A stretch of DNA of 64,000 nucleotides, taken from a virus. The notes below the pieces were generated by a model. The model did no database searches and was not told the DNA's origin. It saw only the letters and a list, made by a program, of their open reading frames with translations. The position numbers and the translations under genes were made by a program. Positions 7,720 through 15,361 of the stretch are shown here, in pieces. The first letter of the stretch is position 1. Each line of letters begins with the position of its first letter. The DNA lies in the IMG/VR virus record IMGVR_UViG_3300010396_000048, positions 1-64,000 of that record; one strand, 5' to 3'.

Positions 7720-7946
7720 TCTTGCCCCATCGCGCGACGGTACGCGGCCTGCTCATCTTCCGGCGAGAAAACTCCAGCCGCCAATCGCGGACCCTGGAAG
7801 GCGTGAAACTCCCCGCCGACCCCCAACCCTTCCCACGGTCGCGCGCAATCGCCGCACAGTTGCGTATCATTGAATGGCTGGTGCGACGAATACGGATGAC
7901 CGCACCCGGACGCCGAACAAATACCAGCCTTCTCGTTGTCGCTCAC
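7716..7946 (-). CDS. Small zinc-binding protein, 76 aa
   Basis: GTG at 7946 overlaps the TGA of an 18-residue ORF. The C...GCGHPYSSH...CGDC pattern suggests one zinc site. A TTG start at 8021 in the same frame would add 25 residues; the overlap favours 7946. Confidence 0.5.
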   Translation of the reverse strand: MSDNEKAGICSASGCGHPYSSHQPFNDTQLCGDCARPWEGLGVGGEFHAFQGPRLAAGVFSPEDEQAAYRRAMGQE

Positions 7947-7999
7947 CCCTTCACCGATGCCTTTCCGCGCTCCGTGCGCTGCGTAGATGATGTGGTCAT
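7943..7999 (-). CDS. Micro-ORF, 18 aa
   Basis: Linked to its neighbours by ATGA and GTGA overlaps. It has no recognisable content (starts MTTSSTQRTERG). It may act only to carry ribosomes from one cistron to the next. Confidence 0.25.
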   Translation of the reverse strand: MTTSSTQRTERGKASVKG

Positions 8000-8094
8000 G
8001 CGGCTCGGCGTTTCTTTGCAAACAGTTCCATTAGGCGCTCGAACTCATCGGCATGCCGCGTCGCAATCGGCGTTTCCGGCCTGGTTGTATTCGG

Positions 8095-8265
8095 CTACTT
8101 ATGCTTACCAATCCATCGCCGTCCGATTTTGCGTTTATAACGGCGCCCGCACCGCATCCGAATCTTTCGGCGCGCTTCACTTGCCGCTGCCATCTCGGGA
8201 GTAACGCCCAAAAGGCCGGCTAAGAATCCAACTTCGCGCGTCGATACGGCTTGAAGCGTTTTCAC
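8095..8265 (-). CDS. Small basic hypothetical protein ending in amber, possible readthrough
   Basis: 56 residues from a GTG, ending RRWIGKHK then TAG. The same frame continues for 32 protein-like codons (P-N-T-T-R-P-E-T-P-I-A-T, then H-A-D-E-F-E-R-L) to a TGA at 7996-7998. That TGA overlaps the next ATG. Either the amber codon interrupts one gene, or it is read through. A 12-codon ORF (8259-8297) just upstream ends in a TGA that overlaps this GTG. Confidence 0.45.
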   Translation of the reverse strand: MKTLQAVSTREVGFLAGLLGVTPEMAAASEARRKIRMRCGRRYKRKIGRRWIGKHK

Positions 8266-8305
8266 GGCTTCACCACGGGCCAGGGGATCGCAGTTGTCAT
8301 GCGGT

Positions 8306-9178
8306 TTATCCGAACAGCGCTGGCGAATCGCGCTCGATCACGGCCGCCTCAAGATTACCAACAGCCTGCTCGAAGTACGATTCCTTGAGTTCGACCCCAA
8401 CGAACCGCCGACGCATCTTGACCGCGACATACCCTTCGCTGCCGATGCCGGCGAACGGAGACAGCACCACGTCGCCAGGATTAGACCAAAGCATCGTGGC
8501 GCGTTCGATCACGTCTAGTTGCAACGGCGCGATGTGGCGCTCGTCTTTCTCGTCGCGTGCCGAGTCACGTTGAAGCGTTCGGCTGGCGTTAATATCCATC
8601 CAGACCGGAGAAGCGTATCGCTGCCAAAGATCGACCGGGAAATCCTCTGCGCGATGCGCTACGGGTTGCGGATTGTCGCCCGGCTTGCGAACGGTTATGA
8701 GGTAGTCGGGGATGCCCTGGCGCGACATTGCCGAGTCTTTCTTGAGCTGCTTCCACAGTAGCCCTAAAGCCTTGGTGCGTTGCATCGCCGTCACCGGATC
8801 TTTCCAAATGCAGACGCCCGAATGATAGATGAACCCGCCGTCCGAGAACGAGCGGAGCAGATCACCACGAAAGTCGTAGAGCCCGATGACCCCGTCCCGC
8901 GTTTTGCTTGTCGGCAGGTCCATGCAATGGAAACTCAGATTGCGGCCGGGCATCATCACGCGATAGAGTTCCGCCACCAAAAATCGGAAGTGCTCGAAGA
9001 ACTCCTTGGCGTCCTTACAGTTGCCCATGTCGCGATCGGAGGCAGAATAGGTGTAGAGGCTCGCGAAGGGTGGGCTAAAGATCGAGTAGCCGACCGAATC
9101 ATCCGGCAGTTCACGCAAGACTTCAATGCAGTCCCCGCGATACAAGGCGTAATCGTCGGTTACGATGCGGTCAGCCAC
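8306..9178 (-). CDS. DNA methyltransferase, N4-cytosine/N6-adenine type
   Basis: 290 residues. The catalytic motif IV SPPF lies at about residues 35-38, and the AdoMet-binding motif SPFAGIGSEGYVAV lies near residue 250. The order IV then I is that of beta-class amino-methyltransferases. The gene overlaps the end of the helicase gene by 19 nt, and this helicase-methyltransferase pairing is common in temperate phages. Likely modifies phage DNA to escape host restriction. No cognate endonuclease gene is seen beside it. Target sequence cannot be predicted. Confidence 0.9.
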   Translation of the reverse strand: MADRIVTDDYALYRGDCIEVLRELPDDSVGYSIFSPPFASLYTYSASDRDMGNCKDAKEFFEHFRFLVAELYRVMMPGRNLSFHCMDLPTSKTRDGVIGLYDFRGDLLRSFSDGGFIYHSGVCIWKDPVTAMQRTKALGLLWKQLKKDSAMSRQGIPDYLITVRKPGDNPQPVAHRAEDFPVDLWQRYASPVWMDINASRTLQRDSARDEKDERHIAPLQLDVIERATMLWSNPGDVVLSPFAGIGSEGYVAVKMRRRFVGVELKESYFEQAVGNLEAAVIERDSPALFG

Positions 9179-10515
9179 GCGGGTACCTCTACTTTCGGAT
9201 GGGCATAGTCACTGCGGATGGGAGCGTTTTCGTTGAAGCCGAGCATCGACTCGGCAACCATCGCGGCGCGCATCCGCTCTGCGTCCCGCTCCTTGCGCTT
9301 GAGATTTTCCAGAACGCTGCGCTCGCGTTCGGTCAGGACGAGGTGGCACTCGACGGGCCGCGTTTGCCCGAAGCGCCAACAACGCCGAATAGCCTGGTAA
9401 AACTGCTCCCACGAGTCCGTTACGGACGCGAACATCATCTTGTGGCAGACCTGGAAATTCATTCCGAGCCCGGCGATCTTGGGTTTCGTGAGGAGAACGC
9501 GGATGCGCCCATGCGCGAAGTCGATCAGGCGACGTTCCTTTGCGTCGCGATCGTCCGAGCCGCGAATCTCCACGGCGTCCGGAATGCGTGCGCGAATCGC
9601 GTCGGCCTCGGCGTTGAGATCACACCATATCAGCCACGGTCCATCGCCTTGTACCGTTTCCGCCACGCGGTCTGCCCGAATCTCGATACCCTCGCTACGC
9701 GCCTGCCGGCGCTCCACCAAGCCCTGCGCGGGCATGGCAAACAACATCCCTTCGGTCGTCGTGCCGGATTCGAGCAGGTGCTCGACCATCCGCAACTCCG
9801 GCAGATCGTATCGTGAATCATCGAAGCCGAGATCGCTAGGCTTCTGCATCACAACCGCCCACAATGCCACCCACCGCCAGAACGCAGTCTCGGCGTGACC
9901 CTTAAGTCTCCACTTTTGCGTATCGCCGCCGTCATGAACGAAGTACGTCGCGAGCATCTCAACCGCCGAGAGAATCCCAAGGAACTCGGCATGGTTGCCT
10001 AACTCCATCGTATCGTTCGGAGCGGGCGTAGCCGTGCAGCACAGACGGTATGGGGTGCGCGAGAACGCCTCGGTCAATGATCGGCGCGTCTTGCCATCGA
10101 CCGACTTAAGAATGCTCGACTCGTCCAGGACGACGCCAGCAAAGCGTGAGGCGCTGAACCGATCGAGGCGGTCGTAGTTCGTGATATTTAGACCAGGGCG
10201 CAGGTCGCGTTCCTCTTTGCAGAGCGTTACCGTTTCGCCAAGGAGGGCGGCTTCTTCGACCGTCTGCTGCGCCACAGCCAGCGGAGCCAAGATGAGTACG
10301 TCGCCGGCTTTCTGCACGACGTTAGCGCCCCAGGAAACTTGCATCGCCGTTTTGCCGAGTCCGGTATTGGCGAAGATCGCCGCACGCCCGCGACGCAAGG
10401 CCCACCGTACAATCGCCTTCTGGAAATCGAATAAGCGGTCGTGGAGTATCTCTCCGTTGAATCCGGTCGCTTCCGCAGCACGCTGTTTGCGCGCTAAAAA
10501 CTCCGCGTAGTTCAA
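9160..10515 (-). CDS. SF2 (SNF2-like) DNA helicase
   Basis: 451 residues. Motifs in order: Walker A ANTGLGKTA (49-57), motif II LDESS (130-134), motif III TATPAPND (161-168), and motif VI QAIRRCWRFGQ near residue 390. A full-length two-lobe ATPase of the compact phage type. The start is TTG, overlapping the stop of a 21-residue ORF (TTGA). Probably acts in replication or recombination with the adjacent RusA-like protein. Confidence 0.92.
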   Translation of the reverse strand: MNYAEFLARKQRAAEATGFNGEILHDRLFDFQKAIVRWALRRGRAAIFANTGLGKTAMQVSWGANVVQKAGDVLILAPLAVAQQTVEEAALLGETVTLCKEERDLRPGLNITNYDRLDRFSASRFAGVVLDESSILKSVDGKTRRSLTEAFSRTPYRLCCTATPAPNDTMELGNHAEFLGILSAVEMLATYFVHDGGDTQKWRLKGHAETAFWRWVALWAVVMQKPSDLGFDDSRYDLPELRMVEHLLESGTTTEGMLFAMPAQGLVERRQARSEGIEIRADRVAETVQGDGPWLIWCDLNAEADAIRARIPDAVEIRGSDDRDAKERRLIDFAHGRIRVLLTKPKIAGLGMNFQVCHKMMFASVTDSWEQFYQAIRRCWRFGQTRPVECHLVLTERERSVLENLKRKERDAERMRAAMVAESMLGFNENAPIRSDYAHPKVEVPAWLTAS

Positions 10516-10577
10516 TTTACGGTCCAGGGGATAGGCGCAGAGAAGGGATGCGCGTGAGGGGCGTACAGGATACTCAT
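10512..10577 (-). CDS. Micro-ORF, 21 aa, bridging RusA-like and helicase genes
   Basis: ATG overlaps the stop of the upstream gene by 4 nt, and its TGA overlaps the TTG of the helicase gene. The product starts MSILYAPHAHPF and has no family. The helicase TTG lacks a clear Shine-Dalgarno, so translation of this ORF may feed ribosomes to it. Confidence 0.35.
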   Translation of the reverse strand: MSILYAPHAHPFSAPIPWTVN

Positions 10578-11164
10578 TTGCGAATCAACTCCTTCGCGTA
10601 ATCGAGCATTACCAACTTGCCGCCGAGCACCGCGCAGCCGTCAGGTATTGGGTCACCCGGGCGCCATGCGGCGAGCACCGACTCTCGCGATGGAGTTGCC
10701 GTGCGTGTGCCACCCGGCACGGCGTCGGGTGTCAGTGGCCGCGCCGCGCCGACGCTTCCAAGACGCTTTGCGGCTGGCACTTCTTGGCGTTGCTTGACGA
10801 CGACGATCGCTAAACGGTGACCGCCCTCGGGTGCATAGCAAACGCTGGAAACAAACGGCGTCGCGAGCGAATCGTCATCCCACACGCCCGCGGCCGTCAA
10901 CGCATCAAGTTCGCATTTGCCCTGGTTGGAAGCGTCCCCACGACGACGGGTGACGACGTAGCGGACGATCATCGCGAAGCACTCGCAGCTCGCCTTCTGC
11001 CATCCGATCCGGGCCATCTCGGCTTCCGCCGCGGTCTTGACGTCGGCAAAGAGTCGTTTGTAGGCGTCGGACTTCTTGCCGGCGCGATGGCCGTTTGCAC
11101 CGACACTGTTGACCGAGGCATACCGGCTTCCGAGCGGCACGGAGATCGCAAGCACGTCGCTCAC
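10574..11164 (-). CDS. RusA-like Holliday junction resolvase (putative)
   Basis: 196 residues. The core R-R-R-G-D-A-S-N (76-80), E-L-D-A-L (86-89) and VWDDDS (95-99) matches the spaced acidic residues of RusA: RR-x-D-x-D-N...D-x-L...DD. The N-terminal N-G-H-R-A-G-K segment and position beside a helicase also fit. The C-terminal third is extra. Would resolve branched phage DNA. One canonical Asp in the first motif is replaced by Ser. Confidence 0.6.
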   Translation of the reverse strand: MSDVLAISVPLGSRYASVNSVGANGHRAGKKSDAYKRLFADVKTAAEAEMARIGWQKASCECFAMIVRYVVTRRRGDASNQGKCELDALTAAGVWDDDSLATPFVSSVCYAPEGGHRLAIVVVKQRQEVPAAKRLGSVGAARPLTPDAVPGGTRTATPSRESVLAAWRPGDPIPDGCAVLGGKLVMLDYAKELIRK

Positions 11165-11298
11165 GCAGGGCCCTCCGGCAAGCGACGAAAGCGCTCTAGC
11201 TCGGCCTCGGCTTCCTTACGCGCTTCTTCTTCGCTACATCCGAATGAGCCATAGACCGTTACACCACGAAAGGAGGTGATCGTCACGATGTCACTCAC
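11161..11298 (-). CDS. Small hypothetical protein, 45 aa
   Basis: GTG start overlapping the upstream stop by 4 nt. Short beta-rich N-terminus (VTITSFRGVTVYG) and a charged helix. The stop overlaps the next start. Function unknown. Confidence 0.5.
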   Translation of the reverse strand: MSDIVTITSFRGVTVYGSFGCSEEEARKEAEAELERFRRLPEGPA

Positions 11299-11702
11299 GA
11301 TGCCTTCTCCCGAACGAGCGGACGCGACGGCGGAAGTCTCCGTGCAATCCCAACTTTGCTCGCCATATTGATCGCTTTGAATGCCGTGAACTCGCGCTTT
11401 AGCGGCACACGGACCCGATCGCCGTGCCGATCGTATTCCTCGTGGCAATCGCGGCACGCCGTGAGCCCCACGATGGCTTCGAAGCGGATGGATGGCGGCA
11501 AGTGCGGACGCCCGTAAATATGCGCTGCGTCCAGCGGGTTGCACGGATCGCCCTTGATGCCGTGCTCGACGTAACGAGATCCATCCCACCGCTCCATGCG
11601 GCAACGATGACCGTCGCGTTCCTTGACGTTCCGGGAGAAAGCAGCATCGAGCGCTGCTCCGTTGAAGGTTGCCGTCTTGCGACGCGCGCGCATCTGTTTC
11701 AT
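11295..11702 (-). CDS. HNH-like endonuclease
   Basis: 135 residues. V-K-E-R-D-G-H-R-C at about 26-34, L-D-A-A-H-I-Y at 57-63, and T-A-C-R-D-C-H near 81-87 match the layout of small HNH proteins: C, then AH, then C-x-x-CH. The usual Asn before the CxxC is not evident, so activity is uncertain. The start at 11702 overlaps the upstream stop (ATGA). Confidence 0.6.
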   Translation of the reverse strand: MKQMRARRKTATFNGAALDAAFSRNVKERDGHRCRMERWDGSRYVEHGIKGDPCNPLDAAHIYGRPHLPPSIRFEAIVGLTACRDCHEEYDRHGDRVRVPLKREFTAFKAINMASKVGIARRLPPSRPLVREKAS

Positions 11703-12037
11703 GCCGACGCCGCCTGCATGACCTTCGCCCATCGGAGTAACCCCTCGAAGGTAAGGAATATGGGGATACCGATTCGCACGGCTTCGGCTTGCTCGATGTC
11801 GGCGCCGCGACTCTTACCAGGCAACCGCAAGAAGGCATCGCACGCCGGCAAAAACGCAAGATCGATTTTCATCCAATCTTCCCACGGACGTGGGGTCATT
11901 GTGTGCCAGAAGTGCGAAATATGCGGAACGAACGGCACCAAGCCAGCATCGAGCAGTTGATTTCCGGCGACAATCGCGTTGTGCGTATTCTCGCAAGGAT
12001 CCCCGTAGCTATACGGTCCGCTGACGTAAACTTTCAC
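11699..12037 (-). CDS. DUF4406 / nucleoside 2-deoxyribosyltransferase-like protein
   Basis: 112 residues starting VKVYVSGPYSYGDP. It then has N-x-x-x-A-I-x-A-G-x-x-L-L-x-A-G, V-P-H-I, and the motif CDAFLRLPGKSRGADIE. This is the signature of small nucleoside-deoxyribosyltransferase-fold proteins (DUF4406 or DUF1937 type). May act on nucleotides or NAD-like substrates; substrate unknown. The GTG overlaps the upstream stop. Confidence 0.65.
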   Translation of the reverse strand: MKVYVSGPYSYGDPCENTHNAIVAGNQLLDAGLVPFVPHISHFWHTMTPRPWEDWMKIDLAFLPACDAFLRLPGKSRGADIEQAEAVRIGIPIFLTFEGLLRWAKVMQAASA

Positions 12038-12204
12038 GCCACACCTTTCTCGCGTTTGGAAAAACAAGTCCGACACATGTGCTTCATCCCGTTGGCAGTT
12101 CGCACGGTCCGCATGCTCGACGGCGACGCTTGCGCCGGGCATGTCACGCAGGTTTCACTTCGATCGCTACGACGCCGCAGTGTGAGCCCATACCCCACCG
12201 TCAT
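12034..12204 (-). CDS. Small zinc-ribbon protein, 56 aa
   Basis: Contains ETCVTCPA and HMCRTCFSK, one zinc ribbon in a basic protein. The start at 12204 overlaps the upstream stop by 4 nt. Function unknown. Confidence 0.55.
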   Translation of the reverse strand: MTVGYGLTLRRRSDRSETCVTCPAQASPSSMRTVRTANGMKHMCRTCFSKREKGVA

Positions 12205-13049
12205 GCCGCGTGCTCCTGCTGCGAACACTCTCGGCAAACGAGCTTTTGCCGATCGTGAACGCTCGGAACCATGTCCAGCTCGCGCTTGAACGAATCACAA
12301 CGACGGCACCGGGAGTACATCGTCGTTTGGGCGCCCGAGGGTTTGTCGGTCGGTTTCACCGGCTGCGGCAACGCCATACGCCCAAGTTGATCTTGCACGA
12401 TCTGCAAGGTGCGCGGCGGGGTTCCCATGCGCTTCTCGGCGGCGCGATAGGCTGCGATGCATTGGTCAGCCGTGACGCCATTGGTCGCCAAGTCGAGAGC
12501 GACGCGAGAGTTGCGCCGGCCCCACTCGGTCTTGGTGATCGTTCGGGAGAATGGGGTGCGTCCGATGAGGTCCCACACGGCAGCGAGGATCGCTCGACGA
12601 GCGTCCTGGACCTGAGCGTCCAGCGGCAGCTTCAGCGGTCGGTGGGAGGGGGGTGGATTTCCCTGGGTGCTGGCCTGCGATTTTTTCGCAGGCAGAGCCG
12701 AAGGCTCTGCTAATAAACTAGGAATTACCTTATCGCGCGTGAGTCCGTTGGCGGTGCCGTTTAGGTGCCGATCCGGTGCCGATTCACATCCTTGCGGCAC
12801 CTGATTTTCCTCATAGCCGCCCTCGTGCTGCGGCACCTGTATATCGGTGCCGACTTCAGGTGCCGCGAGCGGTGCCGATGACCGAGCGGCCGCAGCTGCG
12901 ATGAACGGCTTGAGCCAATCGCTCGAGTCCTTGTTGGTGAACTTGTAGCCAAGCGAGCGAGCAGCGAGGCGAACTTTGTGAATGTTCCCCGAGCCTGTTG
13001 CCCTTTCGATCGCCAGATAGAGTTCGATCACAATCTTCTCTGCGCTCAC
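12201..13049 (-). CDS. Putative replication-associated protein with C-terminal zinc ribbon
   Basis: 282 residues from a GTG that overlaps the TGA of a 10-codon ORF. Three parts: a helical N-terminal domain (EKIVIELYLAIERATGSG), a Ser/Pro-rich linker, and a helical domain near residues 150-220. It ends with C-R-R-C...C-R-E-C. The plan resembles phage replication initiators or helicase loaders, and the neighbours are replication genes, but no diagnostic motif is present. Confidence 0.45.
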   Translation of the reverse strand: MSAEKIVIELYLAIERATGSGNIHKVRLAARSLGYKFTNKDSSDWLKPFIAAAAARSSAPLAAPEVGTDIQVPQHEGGYEENQVPQGCESAPDRHLNGTANGLTRDKVIPSLLAEPSALPAKKSQASTQGNPPPSHRPLKLPLDAQVQDARRAILAAVWDLIGRTPFSRTITKTEWGRRNSRVALDLATNGVTADQCIAAYRAAEKRMGTPPRTLQIVQDQLGRMALPQPVKPTDKPSGAQTTMYSRCRRCDSFKRELDMVPSVHDRQKLVCRECSQQEHAA

Positions 13050-13074
13050 GAAACAATCCGGAATGGGAGTGCTA

Positions 13075-13389
13075 TCATGCGCCGTATCCTTGCGGTGCCC
13101 GGACCTGGGTCTGCAGCATCGACGCCTGCTTGGAACGAGTCCGCACGGCAACCTCGACCTTCTTCAGATTGCGCTTGGCATCGATGACCCGGGCTTTATG
13201 CTCGCGCGACGGCTCGCGCGTAAATATCATCTCGGCATCCGCCAGGACATCGATCGCTAGCATCTGCACCCCGGCAAGTCGTCCCGTTTCGCCAATCAGA
13301 TCGTCAAGCAATTGGCACTTGACACCGTAGGCGAGCGTACGAAGCTCGGCGTTCGAGTAGCGGTCGATGTCCAAAGCAGATACGTCCAT
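13075..13389 (-). CDS. Hypothetical helical protein, 104 aa
   Basis: Its ATG overlaps the TAA of the upstream SWIM-protein gene (TAATG). It lacks cysteine clusters and is rich in Ala, Leu, Arg and Glu, probably helical. Function unknown. Confidence 0.55.
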   Translation of the reverse strand: MDVSALDIDRYSNAELRTLAYGVKCQLLDDLIGETGRLAGVQMLAIDVLADAEMIFTREPSREHKARVIDAKRNLKKVEVAVRTRSKQASMLQTQVRAPQGYGA

Positions 13390-14258
13390 TAGAACGGGAT
13401 GTCGTCGTCTTCGTCGTCGAAGGTTTCGGCCGGCGGCGGAGGCGCTGCGGCGGCCTGAACATCGCGCAGACGAACTTCGCCAATGCGAACCTCGTCCGGC
13501 TTACCTTCCTTGCCCACGACCGTTAGCCAAATGGGAATCGGAACGATCGCTTCGCCGGCGGGGCCTTGGCGCGTCGGCAGACTGTCGTACCAGGCTTTGA
13601 TGTCCTCGGGGTCTTGCAGACCCGAGATCGCACTGAGACGCACCCACATCGTCGACGCCTTGGCCACCTTGCCGTTTGGGAGTTGCTTCGGAGCGGCCAA
13701 AGACCGCGTCACCCACTCCTCTTGCACAGTGTTTTTTCCGGTGGCGTAACGCAGCGCGACTTTTTCTTGATGCTTCTTTCCCGTGCCGGCGCACGCGCGG
13801 CAGTCCTCGCCGTTCTTTATGCGTGAACCGCTGCAAATGCCGCAGGGGAACTGTGATTCTTCCTTGGAAATCTCGGGTCCGATCCCGAGGAAATAGGACT
13901 TGTGATCGCCGCGCGCGACCGTAATGACGGTTCGCTTGAAATCGGTGTTTCGTTCGCGCGGGATGGCTCCATCGAGAATGCTCATGGTGTGTTTGGGTTC
14001 CTTTTCAAGATTGCCGATGCACCATTGGTTGACTGCGATCGCGTGGCGACAGATGTTGCCGTATTGAGACGCGACGCAGCTGCACCGGACTTCGTAGGTG
14101 TTTCTATCGACGGTAACGTCGTAGACCCCAGAACGGCCTGGAACGTGGAACGCAAGCTCGTGGCGCGTGTCCTTATCGACGTTCCGGTAGACCGTGAGTG
14201 TGAGCGCGCTGATCCGTGGGATCCGCTGCAGGCTCTGAGAGAGGTGCCGAAAATGCAT
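13389..14258 (-). CDS. SWIM zinc-finger protein with SSB-like acidic C-terminal tip
   Basis: 289 residues. C59-x-C61-x8-C70-x-H72 is a SWIM finger. CGIC (139-142) and CRACAGTG (153-160) form a DnaJ-like zinc cluster. Residues after 170 form a domain ending in a Pro-rich linker and the tail DDEDDDIPF. That tail is the protein-recruiting tip of bacterial and phage single-strand-binding proteins. I infer a phage ssDNA-binding or recombination mediator that docks host SSB partners. No OB-fold is obvious from sequence. Confidence 0.65.
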   Translation of the reverse strand: MHFRHLSQSLQRIPRISALTLTVYRNVDKDTRHELAFHVPGRSGVYDVTVDRNTYEVRCSCVASQYGNICRHAIAVNQWCIGNLEKEPKHTMSILDGAIPRERNTDFKRTVITVARGDHKSYFLGIGPEISKEESQFPCGICSGSRIKNGEDCRACAGTGKKHQEKVALRYATGKNTVQEEWVTRSLAAPKQLPNGKVAKASTMWVRLSAISGLQDPEDIKAWYDSLPTRQGPAGEAIVPIPIWLTVVGKEGKPDEVRIGEVRLRDVQAAAAPPPPAETFDDEDDDIPF

Positions 14259-14266
14259 GGCATGGG

Positions 14267-14755
14267 TTAGGCCACGGCCGACAGCGCGGGAGGCTTCGGC
14301 GCGATAATGCCGGCGATCACGTCGAGCAACTCACGCTGCGACGTTACGAGATGGTCGGCCATCTTCCACATCAACTCCGGCTCGAATACCCGCCGGCCGT
14401 GGTCACCAATGTAGACGATCGTCGTCTTTCCCGCACCGACCGCATAGCCAAGTTCGAGATTCGCGCTGATACCGGCTGGCATCAAGAGCAGACAGACATC
14501 GCACTCGCGAAGCGCGGTCATGTCGTAACTGAAGCCCTGCTCGGCGATCGGATCGGCCAGCGCAATCTTGAGGGATTCACCGTCCCACGGTTTGGCGCGG
14601 GCAGCGGTTTGATGCCATGCGAAGCCGTTGTCGCCGGGGACCGGATTGCGAAAATCGTAAACGCTCTGGTCGAGTTCGCGGAGCAGCTTGACGTAGGCGG
14701 GCTGCTCGTCATTGCGCCACGAGGACGCGACGTACCAACGCAACGTGCGACTCAT
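14267..14755 (-). CDS. Nucleoside deoxyribosyltransferase/TIR-like fold protein
   Basis: 162 residues. The start RTLRWYVASSWRN and the late motif LLLMPAGISANLELGYAVG with G-K-T resemble nucleoside 2-deoxyribosyltransferase and TIR-like proteins (beta strand plus A-S-S-W; P-A-G...E-x-G-Y-A-x-G). Glu in the last motif is the likely catalytic residue. Could hydrolyse a nucleotide glycosidic bond; substrate unknown. The start at 14755 overlaps the upstream stop. Confidence 0.6.
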   Translation of the reverse strand: MSRTLRWYVASSWRNDEQPAYVKLLRELDQSVYDFRNPVPGDNGFAWHQTAARAKPWDGESLKIALADPIAEQGFSYDMTALRECDVCLLLMPAGISANLELGYAVGAGKTTIVYIGDHGRRVFEPELMWKMADHLVTSQRELLDVIAGIIAPKPPALSAVA

Positions 14756-14958
14756 GCGCGCAGCCACCGATAGACCCCATAGCAAACACCAACTACTGCG
14801 AGAATGATCAATCCGAGAAGGACGGATAACGCGATGCCGGTGTAAATATCACCGTCGGCGAAATTATCACGAATGAAGCCCAGCATGGCGGGCAGGGTGA
14901 CGAGAACCCCGATCGTCATGGCAGCGGCAGCGCCTATTGCCAACAGTTGATCGCTCAT
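14752..14958 (-). CDS. Small membrane protein, two helices
   Basis: 68 residues with hydrophobic helices at about 5-27 and 40-64, ending YRWLRA. Overlaps both neighbours by 4 nt (ATGA). Position in the early region argues against a holin role, though the topology would fit one. Confidence 0.6.
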   Translation of the reverse strand: MSDQLLAIGAAAAMTIGVLVTLPAMLGFIRDNFADGDIYTGIALSVLLGLIILAVVGVCYGVYRWLRA

Positions 14959-15101
14959 CGAACCATCATCCTGTAGAACGGCTCAACCAGCCGGTAAAGG
15001 GGTACAAACAAGGCGTTCCACTCCCACTCGAACAGCAGTGACGATAGGTACATGTCGAGCGTCAAGCCAACGGCTAAGAGACGTAGCTTGCGGTGCGTCA
15101 T
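14955..15101 (-). CDS. Small hypothetical protein, 48 aa
   Basis: Starts MTHRKLRLLAVGLTLDMY and is hydrophobic with several aromatics (FEWEWN). Probably membrane associated. Supported by ATGA overlaps at both ends. Confidence 0.5.
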   Translation of the reverse strand: MTHRKLRLLAVGLTLDMYLSSLLFEWEWNALFVPLYRLVEPFYRMMVR

Positions 15102-15361
15102 CGTTCGGGGTCCTCGACCTTCGAGCACACGACGTCAGGATTCGTGCGAACGTGCTTGTGATAGACCGTCCCGATCGACGCACCCGGCGCCATCATCATC
15201 TCGTACGCCGCTTTCAGGTCGGCCGTGGGGCCGTTCTCGCGGTACTCGTAAACGGTAAGCTCGCTGCCGGAAGAACGCACGAACTCAACGTGCATGATGC
15301 GGAGTTCCTCGTCGAAGCCGACGGAAGCGAGCGACGTCGACGCGACCTTCACGCGGTTCAT
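15098..15361 (-). CDS. KTSC-domain protein
   Basis: 87 residues. V-A-S-T-S-L-A-S-V-G-F-D near the start, then L-x-V-Y-E-Y and G-T-V-Y-H-K-H-V, match the KTSC domain (named for lysyl-tRNA synthetase C-termini). It is common as a stand-alone phage protein with unclear function. The start overlaps the upstream stop. Confidence 0.7.
   Translation of the reverse strand: MNRVKVASTSLASVGFDEELRIMHVEFVRSSGSELTVYEYRENGPTADLKAAYEMMMAPGASIGTVYHKHVRTNPDVVCSKVEDPER

Noticed and set aside
8306-10515. Restriction-modification system from the methyltransferase-helicase pair
   Set aside because: The helicase lacks any nuclease domain or specificity subunit; the pair is the common phage replication/anti-restriction arrangement.
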